This document shows positions 9,423-21,313 of a stretch of DNA of 64,000 bases, piece after piece. How positions within the stretch are numbered: position 1 is the stretch's first letter; the number at the start of each line of letters is the position of its first letter. The notes beneath the pieces are model-generated. The model did no database searches, was not told the DNA's origin, and saw nothing but the letters and a program-made list of their open reading frames with translations. The stretch comes from Hypoxylon rubiginosum (lineage: Eukaryota > Ascomycota > Sordariomycetes > Xylariales > Hypoxylaceae): positions 372,001 to 436,000 of the forward strand of contig CADCXA010000050.1 of the NCBI GenBank assembly GCA_902806565.1, given 5' to 3'. The translations under genes and the position numbers were made by a program.

Positions 9423-12066
9423 TCAAGCTTCTTCCCCTGGTAGCGGCGGTGCGTTGGGATCCATCATGCACTGGTCCACACGCATTAGCTGCTTGCCCGT
9501 TGCCTTGGCTATCTCGATAAATTCCTTGAGATAGCTGACGGTGCTATTGTAGAGATAGTGCATGACGACGATATTACCGCCCGCGGCGACGTCTCTCTTG
9601 AATGCGTCTAGCTGCTTTTCGGGGGTGTTAGATTCAGCCCATAGCCAATCCTCCACGTCGACACTCCATTGGACAATATACGGCTCGTCGATAAGAGCTG
9701 CTAGTCTTTGGCGCATACGAGCACCCTCGGTTCCGAATGGCGGCCGGAAGTACTTGGGTTCTAGCCCATTGAATGTCTCCTTGACTGCCTCGATGTCGTT
9801 GCTGTATTCCCAATCGATCGACGCATCATCCGGGAGCCCTTCTAGCGGCGGGTGGGTGTAGCTATGCAGGGCAATCTGGTGTCCCTTGGCTGCCATCTCG
9901 TTGTAGATTGCACTCAGGTTTGTCGTGGAGTCTCTGAGCGGAGCGCCAACAGTGAAGAACGTCACCGTGATGCCTGCATCCTCGATGGTCTTCATCACCT
10001 GCTGGGCAAACACCGGGTCTCCGTCGTCAATGGCGAACGCGAACGAGTTGGGCCGTTTGCACGCGAAGACAAATTGGCCCGAAGGGAGCTTCTCCGGAAT
10101 TGTGAAGCCCGAGGGAATCTTGTTGACAATCTCAATCTTGGAGAATACCGTTGCCGCCGTGCTATAGAAGCCCTTGAAAGCAAAGCCGATCGAGCGCTTT
10201 CGGTCGACGTTGAAGTGGTTCAACGGGATGTAGATATCGGTCTTGGTGCTATACCTCGAGGCCTCAAGCGAGTCCCAGGTTTCGGGATAAGGGTATATGT
10301 CATTGTTACACTTCTCATTATGCTGCTGCAAGGCAATAGTGAACAGGTTGCTTCCCGTATACGCAATGTGAAGGTAAGAGTCGTCGAACTCGGTCAGATC
10401 TCTGCATGTCTCGGCAACTTGAGTGACCCACATCAAGTCCGAGTCGTTCGTCTGGAGCGTCATTGTGTTTTTCTTGAAAGTCAAGGTCATCCCTTCATCT
10501 GCTCCGTGCCACTGGTTTAAGGCGTTCTCGTCTGCATTGCTGAATTGGTCGATCACAAGGTTAGTAGCTTTGCTCGCCGGTGCTGGTACAGTTTCTGTCG
10601 GCGAGGTTGGCTCTACAACCGCCGGGGGTACATATTCGGCAACCTTTTCTCCGCAGTATAAGGCCATCGGCCCAAAGGTCACGGCCTTCTTCAGGTTGGC
10701 AATGAATACCATTTCAAACTTGGACCAGTCGACACCGCTGTACTTGGAGAAGGGGATCGAGTATAGTTGCTCCTTTCCGTTAAACGTCCAGCCGAGCTGC
10801 TTCGTCGTTAGAGTGACGTCCGTGGTCGCCTCACCGCCGCATGCTCCCTTGGTCGACGACAGCTGGACGTCGAACGTCGTGCCGGCGGGTGCCGAGATGC
10901 GCAGCGAGACACCTCCGTATGCCTTCGCGTCTATGCAGCCGAGCTGGGTGTAGAAGTACGAGTCCGTGTCGACAGGTGTGAAGGTAACCCTGTTGTCCTT
11001 GACCACGATGGATTTCATGGTGCCGTCGTCGCTGGACGACTTCAGCAGGGCGTTGTAGTACAGGAACGTCAGGCGGGACTGGGATACCCAGTCGTCGACG
11101 AGCAACGAACTACACTCCGCGGCCGGGGAGCTTTCCTGCCGAGCAGCAACCTGCTTCTTGGTCTTTGAGATCGCCGGCGGCGAAGGAGTGGCTTTTTCTG
11201 CCGCTTCGGCTGTGGCATCGCCGGCTGGGAGGGTCACATATACCGTAGTAGTGACGGTAGTAGCCGGGGGCGCTGGATCAGATGTAGGTACAGGGTCAGT
11301 AGGCTCGGGATCGGTAGGCACCGGGAGTGCTGGGTCATCCGGGGCCGGAACATCAGTGCAGAGGAATTGTACGTTGTCCAATTGCCACTCATTGTCAGCT
11401 CCGGTAAACCCTGCTGAGAAGCCGTACCATAGAACACCAACCACGCCGTTCAGGTTGGCGCCAGTCCAGCTGTCAAGCTGAAGGTTGACTGTCTGCAGGG
11501 AACCGCTCAGGCCGTCCACAGTGTAGTAAGAGCTCTCGTACTCCGCTGAGGAACAATCTGACACGGTCTGTAGCTCGATGGAGACGGAGGCGGCTTCGGG
11601 CCCCTTGATGTTGAACGACAGAGAATCGTATCCGAGCGCGACGGCATCTATGCAGTCGAACTGCTCGTAGATGTACGAGACTTCAATGTTGTTCGGCGTG
11701 AACGTGAGGATGCCGCCCTCGGTGCTCGTCGAGTTCATGGTCAGGTCATCTATTCGCGGTTTAGCGCTCAATTCATCGCAGATAATGGGTAGTTGGCTAC
11801 TTACCACTTGTGGCCCCAGCAAGGAGGTTCTCGCCATTCTCCCACTGGGAGAAGTCGTCGACAAGTAGATGAGCGGTGCATGTCTCCACGGGGGCAGGAG
11901 GAAGAGGGTCCGCCGTAGAAGAGACGGGAGGCTCAGGAGTTTCGACAGGAGGCACTGGCGTCAAGGTTTCCGGAGGAGCATCCTGTCTCTTTGGCACTTG
12001 AGTAGCTGGTACGCCGCTCACCAATAAGGCGGCGGTGATGCCGCCAATAACCTGAGTGAACCTCAT
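9423..12066 (-). CDS. Secreted chitin/polysaccharide deacetylase with three N-terminal beta-type modules
   Basis: Two exons (12066-11805 and 11749-9423, minus) encode 862 residues. A signal peptide is evident (MRFTQVIGGITAALLVSG). Three divergent modules follow, each beginning with a LLVDDFS-, LLVDDWV- or LVIDQFS-like strand. They cover roughly residues 65-215, 285-445 and 460-640 and are separated by Pro/Thr-rich linkers, looking like beta-sandwich carbohydrate-binding repeats. The C-terminal NodB domain has all metal and catalytic motifs: IDDGD (Asp662/Asp663), HSYTH (His716, His720), RPPFG (756-760), DVEDW (785-789) and the MHY His818. It should act on chitin or a related N-acetylated glycan at the cell wall. 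The module order is unusual; the module class is inferred from repeated strand patterns. Full motif set supports activity. Confidence 0.9.
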
Positions 12067-15000
12067 GTTCAGTTCTTGAGTGGTTCAAGGCTGGACAATC
12101 ATGCTGCTGCGTTCAGATCGCCCAGGAGCGCAATCCAGACTTATATTGACAGGGAGTGTCAGGGGCTCTTGTTGCGCAGAAGAAATTTCTTCTCCCCAAC
12201 CGTCGAATACATTGGATCCAAAATCGCATATGGATTAGAATGTCAAGCTCCATTGGTATGGCTAAATGTACATGCCCCCAGCATATTGGCTGAACCCGAA
12301 TGTCGCGGTCCTGCATGTTCCCGACATGGTTCTCCACACTCTAGATCTACTGCATATATATCGTGGCTAGGAACAGGAGCGAATTAAACGTAAGGGTGAC
12401 TTTATAGCATCGCGGAATGCCTGGCCCGGTATAATGAAGATTTCTTCTCGCGGGCTTCATCTTAGTCTGCTATTCTACCAATTACCTACCTAGGTACCTA
12501 TAGAAATCCCGACCTATTTCTATTTCATCGAGATACATTACTTAGGTTTGAGTAGTCTCTTCGAGGAGGCGTACCTTACCAGGTAGGTATACATATGACC
12601 CCTTTACTTAAGTACCTACTTATCTTCATGCTGTCAGGTTTCTGTATTAATCAAAACACGAAGTGGCTTGCATCAAGCAATCAAGCATGGACGCAGCCGA
12701 CTACGGATGCACCAGGATCTCGCGGCAGAATATGCCAAGCTAAAGAAAAGAAAACGAAAACGGCACCCATACTGCCGGCATACCAACGGGAATAGAATCC
12801 TACGAAGGAACTCACTTGACAGGGCGACGCCACTAGTCGTTGACGAGTCGTGCGAGGTCTGCTCACCAAATCTGCTCACCAACAGCAAAGTTGCAAAGGC
12901 AGTGGGCCAGGCGGCCGAGGCTTCGTCAGCTCAATATACAAGTGAAGCGAATGAGGAAATATACGATGGATATCGCGAATCGGCTCGGCACATATGCAGA
13001 GGATATGAGAAAGCGACCGTGTTTCTGTGGAGCGTTCGCCTGGTACCTGAACAGCTTTCCTCGCTTAAGCAGGACGGGGTAGTACCGGACGCCCTGCAGA
13101 CACAGACACTTCTTCAATCTTCTGCAAGCCCGTGTTAGCAATTTATCCTTTCACATGTTCAGCCGCCTTGGCAAAATTGGCCAGCATGTAATTTGACAAT
13201 AATATGACACTTGGAAATTCTTTTCCATCGGACCATACCTGCAGCGTGGTTAGGTTACGATGACGGGATCGTTACCTATTCGCTTCATTTCCTGGGTGGG
13301 CGTGCTGGGCAAACTTCAAGAGTGGTACTGTAGCATATACCTAACAAACGACCCAACCAAGATCTCCCGGGATCCCTCGTATCTAGATCTTGATACCACA
13401 TCGAGATGTATTGTTTTTATCTTCCATCTTCTGTACTCATGAGGCCATTTCTTTCATTCTTTTACCTGAAGCTCTACCTGGGTTAGGTACTTAGGATATC
13501 GTTCTCTCTCAACAATTTGCCTGTTTCGGTCATGGAGGACAGCCCAAGCCAATCAGCTTTCTCCTATACCGGCCGAGAAGTGAACTCCATTTCTAAGCTA
13601 GATCTTATCCGACGTTTCCCTTTTCAAACATTTTCAGCATCCATTATTCCTTCAGTTCGTAAGTTGGAGGCGACTTTTCATGCCTAGACTCCGCTCTTTC
13701 GCCCTACTACCACGACGTTGCAGCCGGAGTTTAAGCTCGTAATGAGATCTAAATATACCTACCTCTGTAACTACCCAACCGAAAATTCCTATCCCCAAAG
13801 ACAATCTAACAATCTGAATCTGATCAGACCATCGCCCGCATGTACAGTACCTGATCTAAACTTGCAATTTGCTAAAGAAATGAACTATCCCTAACTGCCG
13901 GGTCTACTGCAACTAATAAGCAGCCCGGGTCGGGGTTAAGGCGGGCAAGCTAAGGACAGAATAACCAACAGGGGACCTAGCCGGTAGATTGCGGATGAAT
14001 GAACCTCAGCCGGTAATACGTAATAACACTACAAGTAAATATCAGAAGCTGGAGAAGTTACATTTCAGAGACTTGTGAGAAGATGCAACGTCTCATCCTA
14101 GTGTAGCCGCCTTTTCGTCAGGCAGGTAGTCTTAAGGTAATAACACCGTGCATGCATACCTTCGTGATACTGGATGTGCAATATTATCCGTTTGAAACTT
14201 ACGAATAGTCTTTTCAATGGCGAGGAGACATTGCATAAATATATGTCCAGTTACCCCAACAGCCTGTTGAAGACTACCTACTGACAGATGTCACTTTGCT
14301 ACGATATGTATACCAGAACTACAGACATTTTGCAACTATAACTGAGCCTCGGTTCGTAGCTGTACGGTACTGTTTCGTTACTAAGCTGAAACCTAAGGCA
14401 ATGAATTACATTGTGGCACTCTCAGCATCTTGAATGACATACAGCTGCTTAAATTAAGCCGTTTAAGCGTGCCTTACACATGTCAATATGAAATGATGCA
14501 CTTTACATAGTAAATAGTCTTTGAATATGCCTAGGTATGCTAACTATAATCATATCCCCTCTTGAATAAGCACACAAAGACTATAGAAACAACTATTTCC
14601 ACTACGTTGCAACTGGCACAATATGTTGACACAATAGCTACCTTAGTTACGTGTACCTAAGATATTCTCTTGCTTGTCTTGTACCAAAGTGAGATGGTGA
14701 AATAAAAGAAAAAAATACCTTTAATATCCATGTTTCGTGAAATCAACTGTCTATCTACAGAATTAAGAGTAAGAAGATGGCCATGGCTAAAGGAGGTTAT
14801 TAACCCTTGATGCAACTTTGATAGATTGAGGCAATTCTTAAGTTCCAATGGTACTTTAAGCAAGTAGGCGATATAAAAAGAGAACTAGCAGAGATGGTGA
14901 TAGACAATGTTTACCTACTTAGGGGCGTTAGGTATGATTATGTTGAATCTTTGAATGTCAGAACTGGTGTGACCTTGGATGATTTGTGAAGTTTTGTTTC

Positions 15001-15735
15001 ATGACTTAACATAGGTTGTAGGCGGTGAATTGGCCACGTCATAGCTTAGAAGATGTATCTCACTATTGGCACTTGTTTTTGCAAAAAGGAAACCCTTCAA
15101 CAAATCAACACATATATAAACATGTGGATATTCCTTCTCATGGGGAGAAGATAAAGCCTAGGTATTTTATTGTCAAGCCACAATTTATATTTGTGTCAAT
15201 TGACTAAGAGTTTAGCACCCGTCAGCCGCAGTAATTTTATACCCTTGACCCCTGATCTGACTTGTGCTGAATTGTGGCACCCCTCTCCCTACTGGGCTGA
15301 GTGGATTAGCGCCAAGGTGGCATTTCCATTGCTATCGATACCAGAGCGGACCCGACTCTTGCTGACTGCAGGTGCCCGACTTACCGACTTGCAACTTGCA
15401 GACCTCATTCAATAATCGAGTGGTGGATCTTTATTAATGACACCAAAAGTTCAGGGTCTTGGATGGGAAGCGCAGCACATCATTACAGCTTAGGCTGGGT
15501 TTTACGATATAAAAAGTTTCGTCTAGCGGATCACTTTGACCTTGAAATACTTGAGTACATTGTAGTACTTTGGTGGCACCTTTAACGTCCGCGTTCCACC
15601 TCTTCGCACGCCCCTTCGCACGTCCTCAACCACGTCGACTTTGAGTTCGAGTTCGAGTCGCCATCCACAGATGCAACACCAACCGGCCGAGCCACTTCGA
15701 AGGGCAGAGAATCGTAGACATATCTGTCCGTCTTC
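12067..15735. other. 3.7 kb gene-poor region
   Basis: The region is mostly moderately AT-rich, with short unsupported frames. The longest (12668-13138, plus, 156 codons, Lys/Arg-rich start) has no recognisable domain and no codon bias, and I do not call it. A TACCTAGGTA palindrome is at 12487-12496. I find no tRNA or transposon protein. The last 200 bases, CT-rich, are the Trs85 leader. Confidence 0.5.
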
Positions 15736-18111
15736 ATGCAACCTTCCGATTATGATTCACCCACTGGGAGTGGATCACTCCCTACGTCCCCCGTAATAGC
15801 GCCCGCCTTGAGGGTCCAGAAGACACGCCATACTCTCAACGATGCCTCCTCGCTCTCCCAATCCGAAATCAATCTCCCGCACCGCCGGTCACACCCATCC
15901 GCCGCTTCTTTATACGCTTCCACTTTGTCTCCTCCCGCCTCGCGATCCCAGTCACCCATCGGCCGCCCGGCCTCGCGGGTAACCTCCTCCGTATTCGGCA
16001 CCGGTTCAAATAATGGTCTCGCACTGGCTTCCGGCGCTGGTGACAGTCCAGGCGACCCCCTTAACCTCATTCTCAGGGCATTCGTGCCACACGTTGCTGT
16101 ATATACATCCGAAGACACCGATATCCTGCTAAAGGAGAAGGGGTTTGCGCGCGGCTTATGGGAACTGCTTCGGCCTTTCGGAGAGCGCGTTCAAGGCAAG
16201 GTCATGATCCGAGACAGCAACGGGTCTAGTCGGACATACGAGGACTACTCAATACACTTTATGCGATTCGGAGAGGGTATTGTACACCCGGAACCCGTGA
16301 CGACCAGCTTCAAACATACCCAAGTCCCGAGAGCTAATGGAGTCTCGGAAAAGTCCAGCGAGGCTCGAGGGGGGCCGCCGAGACAAGGAATCTCTATATC
16401 GGATGTCGAGTCCGTCACGGACCGCCACCTACGCTATGCCGAAGAATCCTTCTTCAGCCTACCTCAAAGTCCAACTAATCACGGTCTCGATATCGATGTG
16501 CCATCGCCGTACTACGCCTTGTATCTACGTAGATTACTGTCAGGTTTGCCCCTGACGCCACATGAAACGTTTGCTCACCCGGTCGCTTGCGTTATTGCGA
16601 TAAGTTCGCGGAACCAGACTCCGATTGAAACGCTTCAGCGACTATACACGGAATCTTTTTCGGGAGACGCCCGTTTGCCTAACTGGGTTAACGCCCAGTA
16701 CTTGCGATACTACGTCCTAGTCCATGAGGAAGAGAGAGATGACATTACGAGGTCGATGTCGCTCTTTGACCAGATGAAGCGGAATTTTGGCCTTCACTGC
16801 CACTTACTTCGGATAAGAGGGACGCAAAGTGTTGCGACCGATGACGATAGCATACCGCTTCCTCGAAGCGAGTGGATGTCAGCTTCAGAAGAGATGACCG
16901 ATATCCGGAGGAGCGAAGACCAAGAGGACTTTGAAGATCCGACAAGATACATATTCGACTCAGATGCCACCGCCATCCGTACCTTCATCCGCGAGATGGT
17001 GACGCAGTCTATTATACCCACGATGGAACGCAAAGTATCAGAATGGAATGATCAAGTAGCTTCACGGCGAAGGGGTTTGGCTGGCCGATTCGTTGGTTTG
17101 ACGAAACGGTGGGGATTCGGTAGCAGTAACAGAACGTCCTTCACCGGCCAGAGCTCGAGCAACTATGATTCTCTCGGCTTCTACCGCCAGGAAGCCCCCG
17201 AAGCCATCATGCGCAGGCTCGCAGACTACGCTTTCATGTTACGGGATTGGAAATTAGCCAATTCCACATATGATCTCTTGAGAAGCGATTTTAATAACGA
17301 TAAGGCGTGGAGGTACCACGCGGCAGCTAATGAGATGGCTGCCATCAGCCTTCTCATCATGCCCCAGAAGCTATCGGCCAGGTCTAGAGCCGAAATAATA
17401 GACCCCGCGTTCGAAGCGGCATTCTACTCATACATTACACGTTGTAGTTTCCCGTACGGCGCGCTACGATGTCTCGCTCTTGGGATGGAGCTCCTGCGCC
17501 TACGCGGCGGCTCATGTATCGACGACGCGGCGAAATGGGGCACGCGACTACTGGAAAGCAGGGTAACGGGCCCCGTGGGAGACGCGCTAATCAAGGAGCG
17601 GCTGGCCGTCTGCTATGCCTCTAAGCAAGGCATGGGGACACACCTCTGGGGCAGCAGGCGGCGCAAGTCGGCGATGTGGAGCGTGCTCGGCGCCGACGCG
17701 TGGGTGGCGCAGTCCAAGTACATCCAGGCGCAGCGGTGCCTAAACGAGGCGCGCAAGACGTACGCGGAGCTCCCGTCGGGGAACGGCATCGACAAGTTCG
17801 GCTACGCGAGCGCGCTCGTGCTCGGCATCGGGAAGCAGCTGAACGAGAACCTCGAGGCGGGCGAGCGCCTCCGGGACGTCGACGGCACGACCTCGGACGA
17901 CGACGACGACGATGAGGAGAGCGAGGTCGTCGACGAGGAGAGCGAAGCCCTGGACGGAGTCGCGAGGGGGCGGCGCTTCAGCACGCTCGGCCTGCCCGGG
18001 GGCACCGCGGGGGCGGGCTTGGAGACGGCGCCGCTCAAGGCGCAGCTCGACGCTTCGGAGGAGGAACGGGGAAGACAGGATACGGGCGGGGCTAAAGATG
18101 ACTTTGGTTAG
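15736..18111 (+). CDS. trs85: TRAPPIII complex subunit Trs85/TRAPPC8
   Basis: One uninterrupted exon of 791 codons. After a Ser/Pro-rich tail of about 110 residues, the conserved Trs85 region begins with PLNLILRAFVPHVAVYTSED and continues through SPYYALYLRRLLSGLPLTPHETFAHPV in pieces typical of the family. An alpha-solenoid region with EAIMRRLADYAFMLRDWKLA and the following helices comes next. The C-terminus is acidic, with an Asp/Glu run near residues 718-735. Trs85 is the specific subunit of TRAPPIII, the Ypt1/Rab1 exchange factor used in autophagy and ER-Golgi traffic. The third base becomes very GC-rich in the final 500 bases, where the acidic low-complexity segment is. The ATG follows a CT-rich leader and gives MQPSDYDSPTG. 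It is convergent with the HET gene. Confidence 0.9.
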   Translation: MQPSDYDSPTGSGSLPTSPVIAPALRVQKTRHTLNDASSLSQSEINLPHRRSHPSAASLYASTLSPPASRSQSPIGRPASRVTSSVFGTGSNNGLALASGAGDSPGDPLNLILRAFVPHVAVYTSEDTDILLKEKGFARGLWELLRPFGERVQGKVMIRDSNGSSRTYEDYSIHFMRFGEGIVHPEPVTTSFKHTQVPRANGVSEKSSEARGGPPRQGISISDVESVTDRHLRYAEESFFSLPQSPTNHGLDIDVPSPYYALYLRRLLSGLPLTPHETFAHPVACVIAISSRNQTPIETLQRLYTESFSGDARLPNWVNAQYLRYYVLVHEEERDDITRSMSLFDQMKRNFGLHCHLLRIRGTQSVATDDDSIPLPRSEWMSASEEMTDIRRSEDQEDFEDPTRYIFDSDATAIRTFIREMVTQSIIPTMERKVSEWNDQVASRRRGLAGRFVGLTKRWGFGSSNRTSFTGQSSSNYDSLGFYRQEAPEAIMRRLADYAFMLRDWKLANSTYDLLRSDFNNDKAWRYHAAANEMAAISLLIMPQKLSARSRAEIIDPAFEAAFYSYITRCSFPYGALRCLALGMELLRLRGGSCIDDAAKWGTRLLESRVTGPVGDALIKERLAVCYASKQGMGTHLWGSRRRKSAMWSVLGADAWVAQSKYIQAQRCLNEARKTYAELPSGNGIDKFGYASALVLGIGKQLNENLEAGERLRDVDGTTSDDDDDDEESEVVDEESEALDGVARGRRFSTLGLPGGTAGAGLETAPLKAQLDASEEERGRQDTGGAKDDFG

Positions 18112-18733
18112 GCCCCTGGCTTTAGACGTAGACGGTATGGTACCGGGCATAACACGTGGGCATGAACGTGTTTAGACAGGCTGTATTCGGATGTATCAGG
18201 CTATTAGGTAGGGTAGGGTAAAGGGAATGATGATTATAATTCTACCACACCGCGATACCACGTTCTTGCATTCTAGGTCCTACCCCTTTGGCAAATACTA
18301 CTAGACCTTTTCGTAATTTACATCAAATACTAGACACAGTTCAGATTCTGGAAGGATTATATCCCCCTTCCCTCTTTGCATAAGGGGTATTATGACTTTC
18401 ATCGCGGGATGGCGAGATTTGGCTCTGCTACATTGTTGCTTATGTCCAATTTCATTGGTAATGACTATCAGAACTTGCAATGATCTTTTCCACTATGCTA
18501 TCCTATACTACATATATACCTAATGTAAGTGCTTATTGCTAGGATCTTAGCCCTTACCACATAGGTAGAGTTACAAGTCTTTTAATACGAGAAAGGCGAT
18601 AATATGGGAGATAGGTCCCTTTGTCCCTATCTCTTGCATATACCAGGAGTTTGGTAGCCTTTAGGTTCATAGCTCTCTGTGCAACGACGAAGTTGCTTCT
18701 TCACCACGAGGTTCGCCTTGTCACACCTGTGCT
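18112..18733. other. Intergenic region between convergent genes
   Basis: 3' flanks of trs85 and the HET-domain gene. AT-rich, nothing recognised. Confidence 0.6.
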
Positions 18734-20871
18734 TTAATATATTGACCCGGCCTCAAGCGCCATACTCCATTTCACCCCATTTTCTTCGGGAATGCTAATG
18801 TCTACTTTGACTTCAATAACCTTCGTGTCAAGAAAGGCTGCCCCTTCCTCAATATTGACACTTACGAGGCGTTGCCTCGGGCCAGGCACACCCAACAACC
18901 TAGAAGTATGGTGTTTTGGAAATGTCGAAGCTCCAAAGCTAGTTAATAGATTCGATGAATTCCTTAGAACCCGCATGACATTCGGAAGGGTGCATTCGCT
19001 CCCGGGATCGTTGGCATGCATCTCAGTCTCGTTGTACACTTCGTGTAGAGACTTTATCGAGCACCTATTCTCGGGGGCCTGGCGCCATAGTACGAAGAAG
19101 ATGGACGACATGTTTTCGAAAACAACGGCATATAACAAAGAGGGTAGTAGAGTGCGAGCATTATCATCAATCCACGTCGGGAACGAGTCCCTAATTCCGT
19201 ATTGAAAGTCATCAGTGTCAACTTGACTGAACTGCGTGATCTGTGACTGTAATAGACCGTAGCCAGAGATATCTCTACGAGCACTAGGTGCGTCTTCCAC
19301 AATACTAATTCTCTCTATCTTAGCTTGCTGGATGTCAATAGGACCTAGAGTGGCCAGGTTAGTTGAAGATCTGTAGAGGGTATGCAGTCTTTGATACCTT
19401 CGTAGAATACCTCTTTGGAATAAAGCACCGTATCAGGAATTACGCGCATACGACCGGGAGGTTCAACAATGCAGACTCTACCCTTTTCGAGTCGGCGATA
19501 TACCGTCTCCTGGCCGGGTAACGTCTGTAGTAGGAGCGCAGGTCTGGATTTCAGATCACCCCCCATAACACAGTCAAGGATTGCGATTCGCCTATCTTCA
19601 CCGTTCGTCATGGTAGGAATAGGGCATATCAGCGCTGTTAGAACCAATTTCCCGGGTGCTATCTCCATCCCGATGTTTGTTATCATCTTCTCGACGTCCG
19701 ATCGAGGCGCCCACTCAGCCCACTTCCGTTGAACGTAGTAGGGAGGGGTGAGCTGGAAGCTGCTGGGGTCAGTTGCGAAAAAGGATGACATATGGCAGCT
19801 AGGGCCAAAGGAGTGGGAAATATGGTCAGTAGGGGACAAAAACCACACTAACGTGGATTGGTCGTCCCAGCGCTTCATGATCTCCTCTTGTAATCGGCGA
19901 AACGCCTGTGAGCCTTCTCCATATAGTGGAGCCATATTAACTTGGAAAAGCCCGAGAAGACAATAAGCTATGTCTTCCTCACGGGTAGTCTTTCTATGGG
20001 AAGCCCACGTCATCTTTTGCGCTACGCAGAAGCTCCCAAGAATAGATTCAAAGCTTCTAATATAGACACCACAGCTGCTGCAATATCCGAGGTGGTCCAT
20101 TGCATGTGCCTTCTGTGGCTTTCCATTGACAACGTGACCGCGCGTGAGAACGTCGATTCCAATCTTGGTTTGATCTTCCAAGTGAGAAAATTAGCGACAA
20201 AGCTGAATTCAAGATAGTACGGGATAGTACGGGGATTCATATTCATCTATTTAGGAGATAGACATGGTGAGGAGCACAATGTTGAGGCCAAAATGATATA
20301 AATCTTATACGGAACGAAAGCAATACCCACAGGAAATCTGAGGCGCAAGTCCGAAGCGATCACCAAGGAGGTGCCAATCTTTATTGTAGAAGAGAACAGT
20401 TTTTGGAGCGATGAGTTCCTGTAACGTCCAGCCCCGACTTAGCCAGCGACTCGCAGAAAGGCCGGGTAGGTCTTGGACGTCTTCGAGGAATGCGTAACAT
20501 ATGGCCGAAGATTGGTACCACTTGTACATGGAGTTGATTGCCTCGGATAGCTCTGTGCTACTGCTCTTGTTGATGCAGCAAGTATCAATCCAGATGTATT
20601 CGTATCCATCTAGCCTAGCCTGACGGCAGCTGCCTTCGACCTTTGCATAGCCCGATTTGTGCTGCCAATCCAGATTCTGATGGCCATAAGAGCAGGTAAG
20701 TTACATAGGATAGAGCGAGGTAAAGGGGGGAAGAATTCATACCTCACGGTTCTCTATATCTTCGAAGAGGACTTCCTGTATACCCCAAGTATGGGATAGG
20801 ATGGCATATTCGGGTTTGAACTTGCCGTCAAAGCTCTCTAAGTGGAGTGAAGTAGTATTCAAGAGCCGCAT
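18734..20871 (-). CDS. HET-domain (heterokaryon incompatibility) protein
   Basis: Four exons on the minus strand (20871-20743, 20676-20331, 20174-19398, 19344-18734) give 620 residues. The N-terminal HET domain is complete in its classic blocks: MRLLNTTSL, YAILSHTWG, YIWIDTCCINK, SSAICYAFLEDV and SRGWTLQELIAP. TTREEDIAYCLLGLF and PLYGEG follow, as in HET-E/HET-D type proteins. No NACHT, WD40, ankyrin or membrane region follows; the last 370 residues are a C-terminal region I do not recognise. HET proteins trigger cell death after fusion of genetically different hyphae. The last intron (53 nt) has a CTAAC branch site and removes an apparent stop, so the gene looks intact. An ATG three codons upstream (20880) is also possible. 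The 156-nt second intron is the least certain boundary. Confidence 0.87.
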
Positions 20872-21313
20872 AGCGATCATATACAACCCCAGGTCCTTGA
20901 TTTACGGAACGTAAGTGATGAAATCAAATGGAGATGTCACCATATGATAGCAGCAGACTTACAAGGAGAATACCCTCTTGATCTCTATGATATCGATACG
21001 TAAGGAGCACATGTAACCAAGGCGTATTCGAGATATATTCGACATACTAGAAGCGAGGCTCGGGGCTGCTCAGGCTGCCTTGGCCTTACCCCCCAGTTTC
21101 ATTCGAGGAGGGAACGAAATGTCATATGCAAGTAACGCATATATATTGGATATACGAACTATGTAACTACATCGTGCAGATATGGATTTAAACATACCTA
21201 TGCTTTACTTGCATATACCATGCACCATACTTGACCGCCAAAAAGTTTAGGAAATTCTGCCACTTTATCGGCCTTCTCGATAACACACTCCAAATATCGC
21301 AAATATCGCAACC
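20872..21313. promoter_or_regulatory. Divergent promoter region of HET gene and dbp7
   Basis: The two genes are transcribed away from each other from this 442-base segment. I see no specific binding site beyond short AT-rich stretches. Confidence 0.4.

Noticed and set aside
12668..13138. 156-codon plus-strand frame with a Lys/Arg-rich N-terminal part
   Set aside because: No recognisable domain, no codon bias, no clear promoter or intron support, and it lies in a gene-poor gap; a chance frame is as likely.
19345..19400. Apparent premature stop splitting the HET gene into two
   Set aside because: A 53-nt intron with GTATCA donor, CTAAC branch and TAG acceptor removes the stop and joins both parts in frame.
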